Below are positions 46,352 through 58,807 of a DNA stretch of 64,000 bases, piece by piece. The notes under the pieces were generated by a model. The model did no database searches and was not told the origin of the DNA. It saw only the letters and a list, made by a program, of their open reading frames with translations. A program made the translations under genes and the position numbers. Within the stretch, counting starts at the first letter, position 1, and each line of letters opens with the position of its first letter. The stretch is taken from NCBI GenBank assembly GCA_004380135.1, contig QXCR01000030.1, positions 169,131 through 233,130 on the forward strand, in the 5' to 3' direction. This stretch comes from Stemphylium vesicarium. Its lineage: Eukaryota > Ascomycota > Dothideomycetes > Pleosporales > Pleosporaceae.

Positions 46352-47851
46352 CTACTGAGCGGGGTTTTCAGGTCGCATTGTTCTTGGAAGCAGATGTACC
46401 CTGTCCGTTGGAACAACGCAGTCAAGCTGGCAATAAGGCTCGCTCGTTCTGCGTAGCAACTGGATTGTTAAACAACTCGTCGTCAAATCCGAGCTTTTTA
46501 TATCCTCTTCTTCCCACCTTTCAGACATCTTGATCATTTCCGCCAGCGCCTTGAAGGGTAGCTGGTCCAACCGCATGTTGAGGTACAAGCGTTCTCCATC
46601 GCCCACATGATGAGGCTTTGGTGTACAGGATTTCAAAGCGAATGTTCCCCCCCAACGATACCTCACGGTGCTATCCCTAGTACTGACAAGTTTTCTTTCA
46701 GAGATAAAAATCAAGTCACACAATCCATCTTCCAGTTCGTCGAGTGTGCAGACAGGATCTGTCTGTGAGTTCGAGCCTTCGAGCATACTTGGTCTTTGCA
46801 CCGAGTAATATCCTTGGGATTGACACGTGTTGCACACGCACGTACTTGTGTGTCGGCTGGGCGCACACCCCTCACTGTGCATGGTCTCAGCAAGGCCAGT
46901 TTGACAAATTGTGGAATATGGCTTGATGGTAGCAGGATCCTGGATAGTAGCAGGTCGTTCGGCAAACGCAGGTATGTATGGCTCCTGGGGATTTCGCGTG
47001 GAAATTTCGTTCTGGGCCAGTACGGTGTGAGAAGCACGTTGTGCGTTTGGTTGTTCCAACCCCAAACATGCTCGTTTGCCTCCATCGATGCCGTCAACAC
47101 TTTTACGCTTTCTCTGGGGCTGAAGAGATTCTGGTACTACTGGGATCTGGGTACGAATATTGCCGTGCTCATCAGCTTCTCGTTCATTGGCTGCTGGGGA
47201 ACCCAAAGGCTGTATCGTGTAGTTTGGCATAGTTGGCAGAGGGCTCGTATGCTGCTCAAGAGCCTCCGGAAGAAGATCTATCGTCCTAGGTGCGATGACG
47301 GTAGTCGTGGCGGGTGCAACCTCGTGCTGGGTTCCTACTGCCATGTCGAGACGGTTTGGTACTAGTTTGGTACCCTGTGTGGTCTTCATGATGTGCACCA
47401 GAATTTCTCTGTATTTACAGGGTCTTTTTACCCACGCGCCAACCTCTGAGTACGCCAGGAGCTTCCACCCTAGAAGCAGGTTGTCGAATGCCTGTATCCA
47501 GAGGATAGCATCTTGCTCTTCCTGTGATGGGTTCGCTTTTTGCTGTAGTCCCCAGTACCAATTCTCCCACCCTACACTTGGCTGCGAATTTTCCGCATTA
47601 GAGCAAGAAGCTTTAATGCTCACCCAATCCAATCGTTTCTTGCCACCCGTTCCTCGGCCTTCACCTTTCTGGCCCGTCTGCTTCGTATTTCGAAGTATTT
47701 GTAGGCGTTGAGCTACTTCGCTTGCTTTCCCTCGCTGGCGTAGAAGCTTCGCACAGTCAACGCAACGGTCTTTTGATCCTTCGCACGAGCTGCAGCCTAT
47801 TTTCTCATCCGGATCTAGCAACTGAGCCACTTGCTTAGCAGTTAGCGACAT
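46352..47851 (-). CDS. Orphan protein, 499 aa, with CxxC pairs
   Basis: A single open exon from ATG in GACATGTCG context. Residues 20-33 carry C-x2-C-x6-C-x2-C (CSSCEGSKDRCVDC), which could bind zinc, followed by a helix (RQRGKASEVAQRLQ). Residues 90-160 are Trp-rich and look folded (VGWENWYWGLQQ, LLLGWKLLAYSEVGAWVKR). The middle is disordered with a basic patch (QRKRKSVDGIDGGKRAC) that may be a nuclear signal, and another CVCNTC lies near residue 345. The C-terminal part looks structured (YRWGGTFALKSCTPKPHHVG, LYLNMRLDQLPFKALAEMIK). No family recognised. It is intact although its surroundings are decayed, and its start abuts a minisatellite. Confidence 0.6.
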   Translation of the reverse strand: MSLTAKQVAQLLDPDEKIGCSSCEGSKDRCVDCAKLLRQRGKASEVAQRLQILRNTKQTGQKGEGRGTGGKKRLDWVSIKASCSNAENSQPSVGWENWYWGLQQKANPSQEEQDAILWIQAFDNLLLGWKLLAYSEVGAWVKRPCKYREILVHIMKTTQGTKLVPNRLDMAVGTQHEVAPATTTVIAPRTIDLLPEALEQHTSPLPTMPNYTIQPLGSPAANEREADEHGNIRTQIPVVPESLQPQRKRKSVDGIDGGKRACLGLEQPNAQRASHTVLAQNEISTRNPQEPYIPAFAERPATIQDPATIKPYSTICQTGLAETMHSEGCAPSRHTSTCVCNTCQSQGYYSVQRPSMLEGSNSQTDPVCTLDELEDGLCDLIFISERKLVSTRDSTVRYRWGGTFALKSCTPKPHHVGDGERLYLNMRLDQLPFKALAEMIKMSERWEEEDIKSSDLTTSCLTIQLLRRTSEPYCQLDCVVPTDRVHLLPRTMRPENPAQ

Positions 47852-47882
47852 GGCTATAGTATGAAATAAGGATTTTTGAGGC

Positions 47883-48345
47883 TAAAGCGAGGATTGCGCT
47901 GTTGAGCGAGGATTGTGCTGTTGAGAGAGAATTGCGCTGCTGAGCGAGATTTGCGCTGTTGAGGTGGATTGCGCTGTTGAGCGAGGATTGGGCTGTCGAG
48001 GTGTGTTGCGCTGTTGAGCGAGGTTTGCGCTGTCGAGGTGTGTTGCGCTGCTTGGCGAAAATTGCGCTGCTGTGCGAGGATTGCGCTGCTGTGCGAGGAT
48101 TGCGCTGCTGAGCGAGGTTTGCGCTGCTGTGCGAGGATTGCGCTGCTGAGGTGGATTGCGCTGTTGAGCGAGGATTGCGCTGCTGAGCGAGGATTGCGCT
48201 GCTGAGCGAGGATTGCGCTGCTGAGCGAGGATTGGGCTGTTGAGGTGGGTTGCGCTGTTGAGCGAGGTTTGCGCTGTCGAGGTGTGTTGCGCTGCTTGGC
48301 GAGGATTGCGCCGACGGGCGAGGTTTGCCCTGTTGAGCGAGAATC
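47883..48345. repeat. Minisatellite, 19-bp unit, about 24 copies
   Basis: Tandem units of the type GAGCGAGGATTGCGCTGCT with small variants (GAGGTGTGTTGCGCT, GAGGTGGATTGCGCTGTT). Because 19 is not a multiple of three, all three frames give similar Gln/Arg/Ser-rich repeats and stay open on one strand, so the open frames here are not evidence of genes. It begins about 30 bp upstream of the ATG of the 499-aa gene. Confidence 0.9.
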
Positions 48346-51009
48346 GTGCATTGAGCGAGGTTCGAGCCGACGTATAAGAGCCCTTTAATGTGGCCACTAG
48401 TCGTGCCAAGAGTAGAGTGGATCGACTAAGCCGTGCGTGCCTCAACAAGAGCCTGTCTAGCGACTGATTCGCTTGCCGAGTGTGATCAGCGGCGTCGCCT
48501 TTTGAAAGGGTGTGTGGGGACCTTTCCATCATCTAAACATCCCGCTCATGCCGCTAGTGGCGGTGCACTCCCCATGTACCTGGCGTTTGCTGACAAGCGT
48601 AAGCGAGTAAACCTTACGTTGACGACCATGAATCCCGCGCTGCTGTGACGTTGTGCGTTCAGACCGCAGTAGTAATGAGCAACGCAGCGCCAATGTACGG
48701 TTGGACTAACACACACGACGCACCATAATCTGAATGCTTTTGGTAGGCACATGTTCGCTGAATGGGTGTTTCTTTCCTATTAAAGCACCTGCGTGCATGA
48801 ACTCGCCTTTGTGCACGAGCAAGGCTATGTTTGCATGAAACAACAGCAGCCGACTAAGCCCAATAGCGGCAATGGCAAGCGCATAAATCGACGGCTTGTT
48901 TGAACTTTCCTGTCCCGGAGGCCGGGTCGAGGCCCAGCCGCGGGCGCCCGTGCCTTCACTGAACTGGCGTGAACGGTGCACGGTCAGAGAGACTTGTTTG
49001 GTGACCGAGGCGCTTTTTGACGCAGGAACCAACCTTGTTCCACGCAGCCAGATCCCTTCTCCACGAAATCTATGGCCAAACGAACGACCTGTACAATGCG
49101 CTGTGGATCTCACGAGATACCAACCTGCGGCCGTGACATAGTCATCAGCTGATCTACTTGGCAACCAATTCTTCGATCCGTATCACTTCATTTCCTTATC
49201 ACTAAAGACCTCTTCTAGCTCCAATAATTAGTGCCTGCCTAACTAAGCCCGATAGTCTGTATCATCCAACCACACAACACATCCAAATCAAACCCATGTT
49301 AGCTTGAGCTGCTCTCAGGGTACCTGCAGACAGTGGCTCAGGCACCTAGCCCCTGAGTGGTGCGCTCCCATACCCGAGTCGCTGTCTAGTGGCTCACCCA
49401 ACCTGATCATAATGCGGCACATAATTCTCCCAGCGGCTTGCCGTGTCATGTCAGCCTCGATCATACAGTGCGGTGCCGCCACCCGTCTACGGCATTGTAA
49501 CCTCCAACACGATTTCTATAGCTATATACATTAATCAAGCCCTCTAGATCTCACCACTAATATGGATCGTGACAATAGCTATTGTGTGAGGCTTTACAGC
49601 CTTAAGTCGTGAGACTGTTTTGGTGGGGTGAGCGTGCGTCGCACCGTCGCGTGCATTGGCCCGCCGAGCTCGGTATCGATAAGCACTTGGGGTCTGTGCT
49701 CTTGCTCGGAACTCAACACCATAGCACCATCACCACCTCATATATATGGTTTTTTCCACCCCATCTCACCCGCTATGCCGCCTCTCGCAGCCTCATAGAA
49801 GCTCAGACAGATGCTATAGTTGCCTTACGCAAACTCTGTGGCACTAAGTTTGCGTAAATCGCCGGCGGGATAGGTTCGGACGTCTCAACAGCACGAAAGG
49901 TTGCTGGCTGGTCCACGTGGGATGTGACATCGTTGGTCGTTTTTTAAGTGCAGTATACATAATGCAGGAGCCCTAGAACGGTGAAATGTGGCGGGCGGGG
50001 AAGGGGAAAGTGTCATATCGGCGCCTCTACAAGCCGTGATCCCAACCGAGGTCGATTGATGTTAGAGAAAAGTCCGTGGGTTGCTAAAGGATGAAAACCT
50101 TGTCTATATTTGCTAAATGTGGATCCCTCGTCTCGGCGAGTGGACGCGCAGCAAGGGTAGGTACAGTTTAGGCCAGAAGATATACCGTACGGTCCCACGG
50201 TGAAAGATCGAGGGTCTACTTTAGAGCTAAGACTAAGACTCTGCATATCTTCGCAGCATCACGACAGTCCTCAAAGTTTCTATGCCACTCTCCCTCGCTT
50301 TAGCACTTAGCATTGCCGACCTAACGTTTATTGTTCTAAACTATAGCTGCTACCCCGTATTTTAGTACCGCTAGTGTATTCTAGTAGATTGTCATCTCAG
50401 CTCTTTCTCAAGGACTGTATATAGGCCGAATTTTGCTGCTCTAGGTAAGCACTCTTAGCATTGGCCCTGTGTGTGCAGCGCAAAACCGTGCTCGACCGGT
50501 CTTCTTTCGTCTCATATGCCCAGCTGGATGGTTCACACGGTGTACAGGAGATGCTGACTGTTCCTAAGGTACTTTTCGACGGCTGTTTAGTTGCCAATCA
50601 CGCATACCAGCACCATAGAGAAGCCGTTAGCTGCAGCTCTCCAAGCTCACTAGCTCCCAATGGCGAGACCCCAACCCGCAGACCCACCAGTTCTCACAAC
50701 GAATCGAGTACTGAGGCAGCGTGATAACCATGCTTCTAGTGTGGTGAGTGCAATTGTTTCGTTGTATTTATACTGTCGTTGGACTATTGGTAAGCTTCGG
50801 CTCGCGTGCTGTCAGAGAAGCCGCCTAATTAGCGGCCGCTCCTGCTACGATCCTGCCCCAGAAGTCGTCAATGTCGCTAATAATAATAGTATATATTGCT
50901 AACATGTTTAGGTAAAGTCTTCGTCTACTTTATTATAAGTTACTATAAATGACGAACCCCAAGACGTAGTCTTTCGAAAGCCTATCACCTTAGGCGTCTA
51001 GACGGTTAT
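48346..51009. other. Mixed region, no supported gene
   Basis: GC-normal block to about 49.1 kb with unconvincing frames on both strands (for example 48706-49164 minus), then alternating AT-rich and normal DNA. A plus-strand frame at 49609-49857 ends AIVALRKLCGTKFA and a short one starts at 50660; neither is recognised. Confidence 0.45.
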
Positions 51010-52643
51010 ATCCCCTAATAGCTATATAAAGTGCACCTACCAGCCTATTCCTAGCTTCAAGGAAATGTGGTGCCCTATAGCGCAGATGCAGGGCTTTCCC
51101 AACGCCGTGGCAGGACACCCGTCTAAGGTTGTCCAACCACCCCATCAGGCCACGGCGACTTAGATACCCAGTAAGAGAGTATGCTTACTTTATGTGCGTA
51201 TTATATCTCTAATCGGCACAGGCAACTCCCAAAAGCCACAGAAGCGGAAGAGAAGTTAATCCGTAGCCTACGGGCGCACCCCGGAATAACCTATCGCCCA
51301 GGACTTTAGTGACGGTGGGCAAGACAATAAAGATGCTAGCGGAAAATCGTACACGTTCCACATCGACAATATTAAAGAGCTAAGAAAATTCTTTAAATGC
51401 CGCCTAGACGATCTTACTATAAAACCCCTGCGACCTATTATTACTACCTAGATTAAGTAGTTAGAGCCTAAATAACTTAGCTAGTATAGCCCCTATCACA
51501 AATAGCTACCGAAGGACCAGCCGTAATCCACCCCACCTTAGTGGCCCCATAACGTACGTTACGAAGAGCCATCGCATCTTAGTAAAGAAGGCAAGTCGCA
51601 TCCCATAGTCACAACATTAGTAACTTAATTAACGTTTTACAGAACTTATAACTTTGGCAATAGATATCTTGCTTTAGTACCATCAAATTGATCAGGCGGA
51701 GCCACAAGATTCATGGCTTACAAAGTTCCAGTAAGCAGCGGAGTACGCCGTCGAATCTACGCCCCTAGACCAGTTTTTTTCTTCAAAGGGAGCCGGATTC
51801 AGCGAGTGGAAGCAAGAGCGTACCCTCAAGGAAATTTTGCCCGACCTGTTCGGGACTGCAGCACTCTACGAGGACCACTTTGCACAGTACAAGCTGTATG
51901 AAGGATCCGGGCGCACGGACCCAGACGACGGCACACAGGTGACATGGCGCCGACTAGGTAGGGCACCCCGCCAGGCTGCTCCTCCTAGGAAGCGCGGTCG
52001 ACAAAACAAAACAACACAAGCTGCGAGGACAGTGTCAGATGTTGATGCGTCTGGAAGCGGGACGAAAGTTGATAACACCATGACAAGGGCGCACTTGCAA
52101 CGAACTCAACAAGCCCAGAGCCAAGCGCAGCAACCACAGAACCCCAGCGGATTATTTTCTCGACAGCACGCACCCGAGACACCGGCCTCAACCTCCCAGC
52201 AGGACCGGCACATTCTGAGCTCAGCAACATTCGACACTTCCTTTGGACAGCCCAACGAAGAGATGGACGCAAAGGTGCCTAGTCATACGCGACACAATGA
52301 CCAGGTGCTAGTTCAGAACACGTACCCGAGCAATATGCCAATGCAGTACGTCACCAGCCACGCTGGCTACAACTTCCCGGTCTTCCAACACCAGGAAGAT
52401 ACCCACTCCCCTTATTCCCCACAGTTTTCATTTGGCTCTGGACACGTCCCTAGCTTCGCGCATCCGCTCTCCGTATTTGACGCCTCTTGCCCTCCACAAG
52501 ACGACAGGTTTATAGTGCCTATAGCCTCCAATAACGCCGGCTTCCCTTACGACTACGAAGGGGCGTCTCCGTCCACACCTATGTCAGACCATAGTGATAG
52601 GCCGTTCCATGGCCTTCCGCTCGGTACCAACCCCAACTATTAG
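51010..52643 (+). pseudogene. YDR124W-like (DUF2841) gene, 5' half decayed
   Basis: The sequence at about 51020-51600 reads FHIDNIKELRKFFKCRLDDL, then IKPLRPIITT, YSPYHK, STPP and VRYEEPSHLSKEG with several TAG/TAA where Trp, Gln or Arg are expected. The last premature stop is TAA at 51732. From there one frame is open to 52643: AAEYAVESTPLDQFFSSKGA, GFSEWKQERTLKEILPDLFG and EDHFAQYKLYEGSGRTDPDD, followed by a basic, Gln/Ser/Pro-rich tail. This order fits the helical-bundle domain first described for yeast YDR124W and an Aspergillus fumigatus subtelomeric hrmA-cluster protein. Identification is from memory of the family. Confidence 0.6.
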
Positions 52644-54408
52644 CTATAACGGACACCACTATTTCGGATTAGGTTTCTAGAAGCCCGCTTCCACATGCCG
52701 AATACGTGCGGTCGCCACGGTCATAGGGTTCAGGGTTCACCGCCAACGGACTAATGGGAGCGTTTCCCCAGGTCTAGACGCCCCGGTGGGGCAATCGACC
52801 CTGTTACGCAGAACCAAAATCTTGGCTCCTTCGTGCATGCCCGGGTGCGCCAGTAGACGGAATCAAAGGTTTCATCGCAAAGATCAGGGTCACTAGGGTT
52901 TGTAGCGGAATTAGGAAGTCGCGGTAGTAGAGCCTCCTGGACACAGCGGAGCGTACTTGTGGGCTAAGCAGGACGGTGACTGTGTCAGAAGGTGCGTAAC
53001 CGTCTTGGGTGGATGTGGACCCCTGTCTGTGGTCGCAGCTCTCCAACAGGCCGGGGTGCTACATACCTTGCATGTGGTCGCAGCACTATGCCTGTAGCTA
53101 TGAAGCCTTAAATATTAATGACTTCGATGTGTGGCTGCAAGGTGGACAACTGTAATCCAGATCGCTATCCTTGCACAGCCAAGTGGAAGAGGAAGATCGC
53201 TTCCGTGTGCGGTCCACCCGGCCGGTGTCAGAGGGTGATTGCATCTCTTTTCATTCCAGATAAATAAGGCGGCGGCCATCCCTCCTGTTCTGAAATCTAC
53301 ATCTTATTATTATGACGACTGCTACTATTATTTCTTATAGCATTTTTATTAGTGCCGTTTAAGTACCGCGAGCTATACATTTAGCCCCCGAAATTTATTT
53401 ATTACCTCTTCACCTACACTTCGTGGCATCACTCCTCCTAGTCGTACCCTACACGATATTAATTGTATTTGCTGCCCTAGGTCTCACCGTATATAACTTA
53501 GAGATGCACGTCCTCACATTCGGTCTCCTTGCATGCGACGACTAGGTACGTACTTATAGTCGTGTTATAGGTGCGTCTAACTAGCTTTAGGCATATCTGC
53601 GAAATTAGTAAATACTTCGCTATGATAAGGAATCGTCCCAGAAAAGCCCATTTATGACTTGGATCTGTACGCCGCGCCAGTTGAGTCGCCGAGCTGGAGC
53701 TATCATTGCGCCACCACCGGATGTGCTTCAGTGTACTTCAACAATGCGTACTCTAGCCTCGCGACTATCGTATTATTCACAGCGTTATACAGCTATTTAT
53801 TGGTCAACCATAGAAAGACCAGCCATCCCCAGATGATGCATGCTACATCGCGTTCATTGTGGCTTTAGTCTTCTCCCTAGCCGCAGCGATAGCCGACGTG
53901 GTCTCACCTTTCTCTATCCGGTTCCTTGTGGTAAGCTAATGTATACGTCTACGCTAGTCTGTAAATAACTAACAGATTAGGCGCTTTACGTTCCTTATCT
54001 AAGAACTGTAAAGAGTGTTATTAAGATATACGGAGACCTAGTTATATTAATAGCTACTATATTTAAGTCCCTAAAATAATACTAGGGCTACTATAATCTT
54101 CTATTCTATGTCGTGTTTATATTTACTACTCGCACTACTACGGATAGAGCTAAACGGGAGGTTACATTGTTAGGATACCTAATTTATAGTTAATATAGTT
54201 CTTTGCTATTCTAGATCTAAAATTATAGGCGTGACGCAAACCCTTCCTAGTCTATTAGAGGTCTATTAATGCATACGCCACAGTCTAGTGAACGTATACA
54301 ATGCTGGATTTATGAAAATGAACTAGGCAACAAGGCAACGGGACTCCTAAGATCTAGCTAAATACCCGCTGGCTCCTAACCTCCTTCCCTCACGCTGCCT
54401 CTCCTCTA
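52644..54408. other. Gene-poor region, AT-rich from 53.3 kb
   Basis: 52.68-53.27 kb is GC-normal without recognisable coding. A 69-aa plus frame at 53659 has one hydrophobic stretch (YSSLATIVLFTALYSYLLV) and could be part of a decayed membrane-protein gene. The rest is RIP-like. Confidence 0.5.
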
Positions 54409-54780
54409 GGCTGGTAAATGGGTCTCCACATCGGGATCTAAAAAGCTGCAATATCTCTACAGGCTCTAACCTAATTTAGACGATTAATAGCTTATTTTAT
54501 AGCCTAAATATAGGTCTATATTTTGTATATAGAAAGCATCTAGCTAGTTATAGTACCTAGCTAGATATCTTAGTTCGGAGCAAAATGTGGAGACCCAACT
54601 CTTGGCAACGTGGGTTGGCTAATAACCTTTTTGTTATCAGCTTAAGAGAAAGACTTTCTACATACAAAATCTAGATGTAGATCTAGGCTATGGAATGAGC
54701 TATCGATTGTCTATATCGGGTTATTATGTATAGAGATATCGCGGATTTGAGTTCCCGATGAGGAGACCCATTTGCCAGCC
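54409..54780. mobile_element. Palindromic MITE-like element
   Basis: 372 bp whose two halves are inverted copies (about 140 bp each, joined by a short centre). The outer ends are GGCTGGTAAATGGGTCTCC on the left and the reverse complement GGAGACCCATTTGCCAGCC on the right. TA dinucleotides flank both ends (54407-54408, 54781-54782). Differences between arms are mostly transitions. It has no coding capacity. Confidence 0.75.
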
Positions 54781-55078
54781 TACTCTCCTCCCTCTTACAC
54801 ATTACCACTCTCTACATGATTTTCAGAATACCTTCACTCCTTTTATATCATGGAAGGTCTTACAATTGCTCTAACATGGCTTGCCGGGCTTGAACCACAC
54901 GCGATCGAGCCCTTTCTTTCAGCCCTCTTCACTGTTGTCTGCGTCGTTGTCCACTCTAGCCTCGCCTTCAGCCGCGTATAGTTGTTTAGGTACTCGTTAC
55001 AGTCTCCAACAAAGGCGTCAGGCACTAACATCATTGTTTTGCTAGTGGGAAGAATCGAGAGAGAGACTCACGCCGTTT

Positions 55079-55107
55079 CGACCTCGACCTCGACCTCGAC
55101 CTCGACC
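55079..55107. repeat. GACCTC hexamer microsatellite
   Basis: About five units of CGACCT. Confidence 0.8.
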
Positions 55108-55110
55108 GCC

Positions 55111-55210
55111 ACCTCCGCCTTCAACTTTACATCTTGCGCCTATGTCTTCGCCTCCGCCCCACCTCCGCCTTCAACTTTACATCTTGCGCCTATGTCTTCG
55201 CCTCCGCCCC
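55111..55210. repeat. Perfect 50-bp tandem duplication
   Basis: Two identical 50-bp units, starting ACCTCCGCCTTCAACTTTAC at 55111 and 55161; the absence of differences suggests a recent origin. Confidence 0.92.
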
Positions 55211-57356
55211 ACCTCCTCCACCACACCCCCTCCCCCGCCACTATCTCAACCATACCCTCTACAAACCATCTCGGACATCATATATGAGATTGACGTAATG
55301 CCACGCTGCAGATTCGTCTTTCATTTCGGTGCCGAGATTGGAATCACTAGACTAGAGCGAGTGCTGTTCCTAAAACATGATGTATTGCGACCACATGCAC
55401 TCTAGTACGCTACGAAAAACATACTGAATTTTTTAGATCGGATTATACTACTTGTTTCTCTACGGCTTGTGCCTTTGCATCAGCTTTATGATGCGCCATC
55501 ATGTTTCTCCCTCCTGCATGCTCAATTCGAGATCAGTCCGGGCTGGAGCAGAGTCAACTGAAGGAGTTGTTTCTTCCTGCTTTATGGTTTGAAGCTCACG
55601 TTGCGCCATCTGGTTTCGCACCTGACACTGGAGGATTCTTGCACGCAGCGTTAGTGCGCGCATTTCGTAGCAAATTCGATCCTTACATTAAAACCTAATC
55701 CAGTCTATATATTGCATCCCCTATTGCAATGAGGTCTCTCAGTGGCTGCAAGTAATGGGGAAAGTCTAGCTCATCCCTATTGCACAAAGCTAAGCGCTCG
55801 CAAGCTTCAAGTCTGCTTCGCTTTACGCCTAGGCCTTCTATAGTTTCTCCCCAAAAGCGATCTATCATTTCCGTATTAGACAAGGTAGAATTATAGCGTA
55901 ACGCGGTCTGATATAATTAGTCTCGATAGATTGCTATGTTCTTTAGTTACTTACTATAGCCCTTTTTATCATTTCTCCGAAGATTCTTGTCACACTGTCC
56001 AGCTCCTCTTCCAGGTCCAAGCTGAGCAGTTCGTTCTTGTTGTACTTCCGAAGCGTATCCTTCCGAACCCACGTCTTTGTCGGATTTGCGACAAGAATGA
56101 ATACAGATTTAGATTCCATCACGTATATTTCGGCCTCGGGGCGCAGGACACTGCTTAGTCGGAACATGTAAAGAAGTTCTCGACAAGCTAGTATCTAGTC
56201 CGATGTTATTGTAAGAAATGGTGAGATAATGCTAAAGGTTATCACCACCCTTCCTTATATATAGCACGATAAGGCAGAATAATTAGGTATGCTACAGGCG
56301 GAGTGGCGGGATGGCACAGGATCTATATAATAAGGAAACCAAATACAGGATGCATGTAAAAAAATATTGTTAGCCGATTTACTGCATAACTTTTACACCG
56401 ATGATGAAGTAGTGTTACGAGGATTGAACACTAATCGAGCCGCGCTGGAGAGCTTGTAAGAGCTAGGTCTTCTATATTTGAGGAGTCGCTTGGAAGGCCC
56501 GCATCCCTTGTTCCCGTGTTGTGCGTCTCACTGTAGCTCGGCATCTTGGTCTAGGCCAGCAGCTGACGTAGCAGAGGACTTTGCCCCACATTTTCCACTA
56601 GCTGTTTCTACCTTGTCAGACACTGTCAAACTTTCGGGTATGCAGTGATACTTACTGCTCGTTTGACACTGGATTGCGCGCGCCATACGCTAAGAACATC
56701 GTATTGCACCTCAGGAATGTGCTCCGCTCTTAGTTGATCGTTGACGCGAGCATGTATCTCGGCTGGGGCATCGCCCGGCACTGATAGAGTGCGGAGCCCC
56801 CAATAGCATGCATGCATCTGCATGGACTGTAGTGGAGGTGACATGAACTGGCAGAGGGCAAAGAAAGCAGAAGGAATTCCCCCTTCCCCTTTCCTAACTT
56901 CTGATCAGGGCCACTATATCGAATATATAAGAGAGCTCTTCCGTAATATACATCCTCCATCTTAACTAGCATAGCCTGCTCACATTCGTCCAACCCTCGC
57001 CTTCTAACTTATTCGCCTTGCTTACTCGCTTAACTCTTACTATACTATTATAGATTAGTAAATGTTAATATTCTTTTTCTTCGCGCTAGGTCTTTTAGGT
57101 TTAGTGCTAAGTTTAAATACGTAAGTAATATTAATCTACTTCTAGTAACGCTATTAATAACTAATATAGATTATTTCTATTTAAATAGAGTTTTATTAAG
57201 CTAAGGGACCTTATTGAGTTAAAGCTCCCTAAGCTAGTTGCCCGTCCTCGAGAGCTAGCCACCCAGACTGAGAGATTCCAACCCAATGCTAGCCCAACCC
57301 GCTATGCTACGACTCCACAACAACATTCGCCGCCACCGCCGCCACCAACATCGGCA
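55211..57356. other. Decayed DNA with unrecognised coding fragments
   Basis: Minus-strand frames at 55695-55883 (ETIEGLGVKRSRLEACERLA, DELDFPHYLQPLRDLIAIGD) and 55943-56167 (AEIYVMESKSVFILVANPTK) look like pieces of one decayed gene but match no family I know. The remainder is AT-rich or featureless. Confidence 0.4.
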
Positions 57357-57668
57357 ATGTACGGAGATTTGGCTACGCTACAACGCGATATCGATGCTCT
57401 GTGGTCCGGCGATATCTCAGTGTGCCATTTGAGTGCCACCATCAGCGTCACAAAAGTGCAACTCCTGATGTTTGGTGACGCGAAAACGGCATACGACTCG
57501 CCGCCTCATACCAACCTGCTGTATTTCGCAGGCCTACTCAGTAGGAGCCAGACTTACGGCAAAGGCTTCTCTCGAGACCTAAGCGCAAGGCTCCTACTAA
57601 AGATCAAAGAAATTGCAGCCTCCAAGATTAAGGACAGCAAGGATTCACCTACTTTAGAAATCTACTAG
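57357..57668 (+). CDS. Small hypothetical ORF
   Basis: 103 aa from ATG after a Pro/His-rich upstream stretch that is also open. GC-normal with helical character (LATLQRDIDALWSGDISVCH, LLLKIKEIAASKIKDSKDS). It is flanked by AT-rich DNA on both sides and could be a fragment of a longer lost gene. Confidence 0.3.
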   Translation: MYGDLATLQRDIDALWSGDISVCHLSATISVTKVQLLMFGDAKTAYDSPPHTNLLYFAGLLSRSQTYGKGFSRDLSARLLLKIKEIAASKIKDSKDSPTLEIY

Positions 57669-58807
57669 ACGCACTTACTCGTTACGCTCCTGCAAGAGCG
57701 TGTTTCTATCCGCAAGAACGAGAAAACCTACACTAGAATGCTCTAATGTGCCGATCCTCGAGACAGTCACTACCTAAGCCATTAGAGCTTTCGAGTTTCT
57801 AGGGAGTTAGATTATAAGGTAGTTATTAACTTCGACGATCTATTAGAAGGCGCCGTCACGATTAGTAAAGAAGAAGTAAAGGAAGAGGGGATAGATAATA
57901 AAAAGGCTAAGGAAATAGCTAGTTAAGCTAGCTACTTATAGAGTGTGATTCATCGTGCATCTTATATAAGGTTAGTCGTTACCGTTTTATGTCTAGTTTA
58001 TAGTTAGTTACTACTATTTTATATATAGTTAGTCTTTACCGCATTTTCTTTAGTTATACATCGTTAATATAATTAGTATATTTATTAACTAGATAAGTTA
58101 CCTAAACCAATTATTTGCGTGATATCTGTGAAGGTTCATGGGGTGAGGACGTCCGATGTGCCACGTGGTGAAGAGATGGTTCCTCCTACTCTTGAGCAGC
58201 ACCTGCTGGACCTATCGCGATCATAGATACGTCATGTAAACAGACCATCGTAATAGTCCTGTATAAGGCTACCACGTCAGCTACATAGAAAAACAACAGG
58301 ACATCTACTTTTGTATAGCATCCTTCTTTCACTGCTTGCACTATGACAATATCACCGTCTCGGGACAATGACGTATTAATTCAGATCCATGGTAAGGAGG
58401 TAGAACTAGCGTACAGTACCATCTATGCTAAAGGATCACACTTGCTGCGACGCAGCATTGTCTGTTCTTTGTAACCACTTCCCCGTACGCTGGCCGCCAA
58501 GTGCGTCACTCCTGCGATAATGCGGCGAATCAGAATTCAGATACGATACTTGGGCCGATGACAAGCTCGTGTTGGAGTGAGTCTGGCCTGTTTCAGATCC
58601 GTGTCTTAGCAGTCTGGCGAGGTATATGTAGTCCTTGCATCCCAAGGCCGTCGTCCTTCCATCAGATATCATGCCCAAGAGCCGGGTCCCTCGCGCCCGC
58701 TTCACGTCCAATCATGAAACACGCTACAGCCCTAAAGCAGCAAAGCCTTTTCTTAGCTTCGGTACTGGTACTTAATCCGACCTAATTCAATTAGACGACT
58801 AAGGTCT
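57669..58807. other. AT-rich and mixed DNA without gene
   Basis: RIP-like from 57.7 to 58.1 kb, then a GC-normal block at 58.1-58.75 kb with no recognisable protein. Confidence 0.5.

Noticed and set aside
47882..48532. Long Gln/Arg/Ser-rich repeat protein on the minus strand
   Set aside because: The openness comes from a 19-bp tandem repeat that is stop-free in all three phases; no start or flanking coding supports a gene.
48706..49164. 152-aa minus-strand frame
   Set aside because: It starts with a plausible ATG but has no recognisable domain, and competing frames exist on the other strand.
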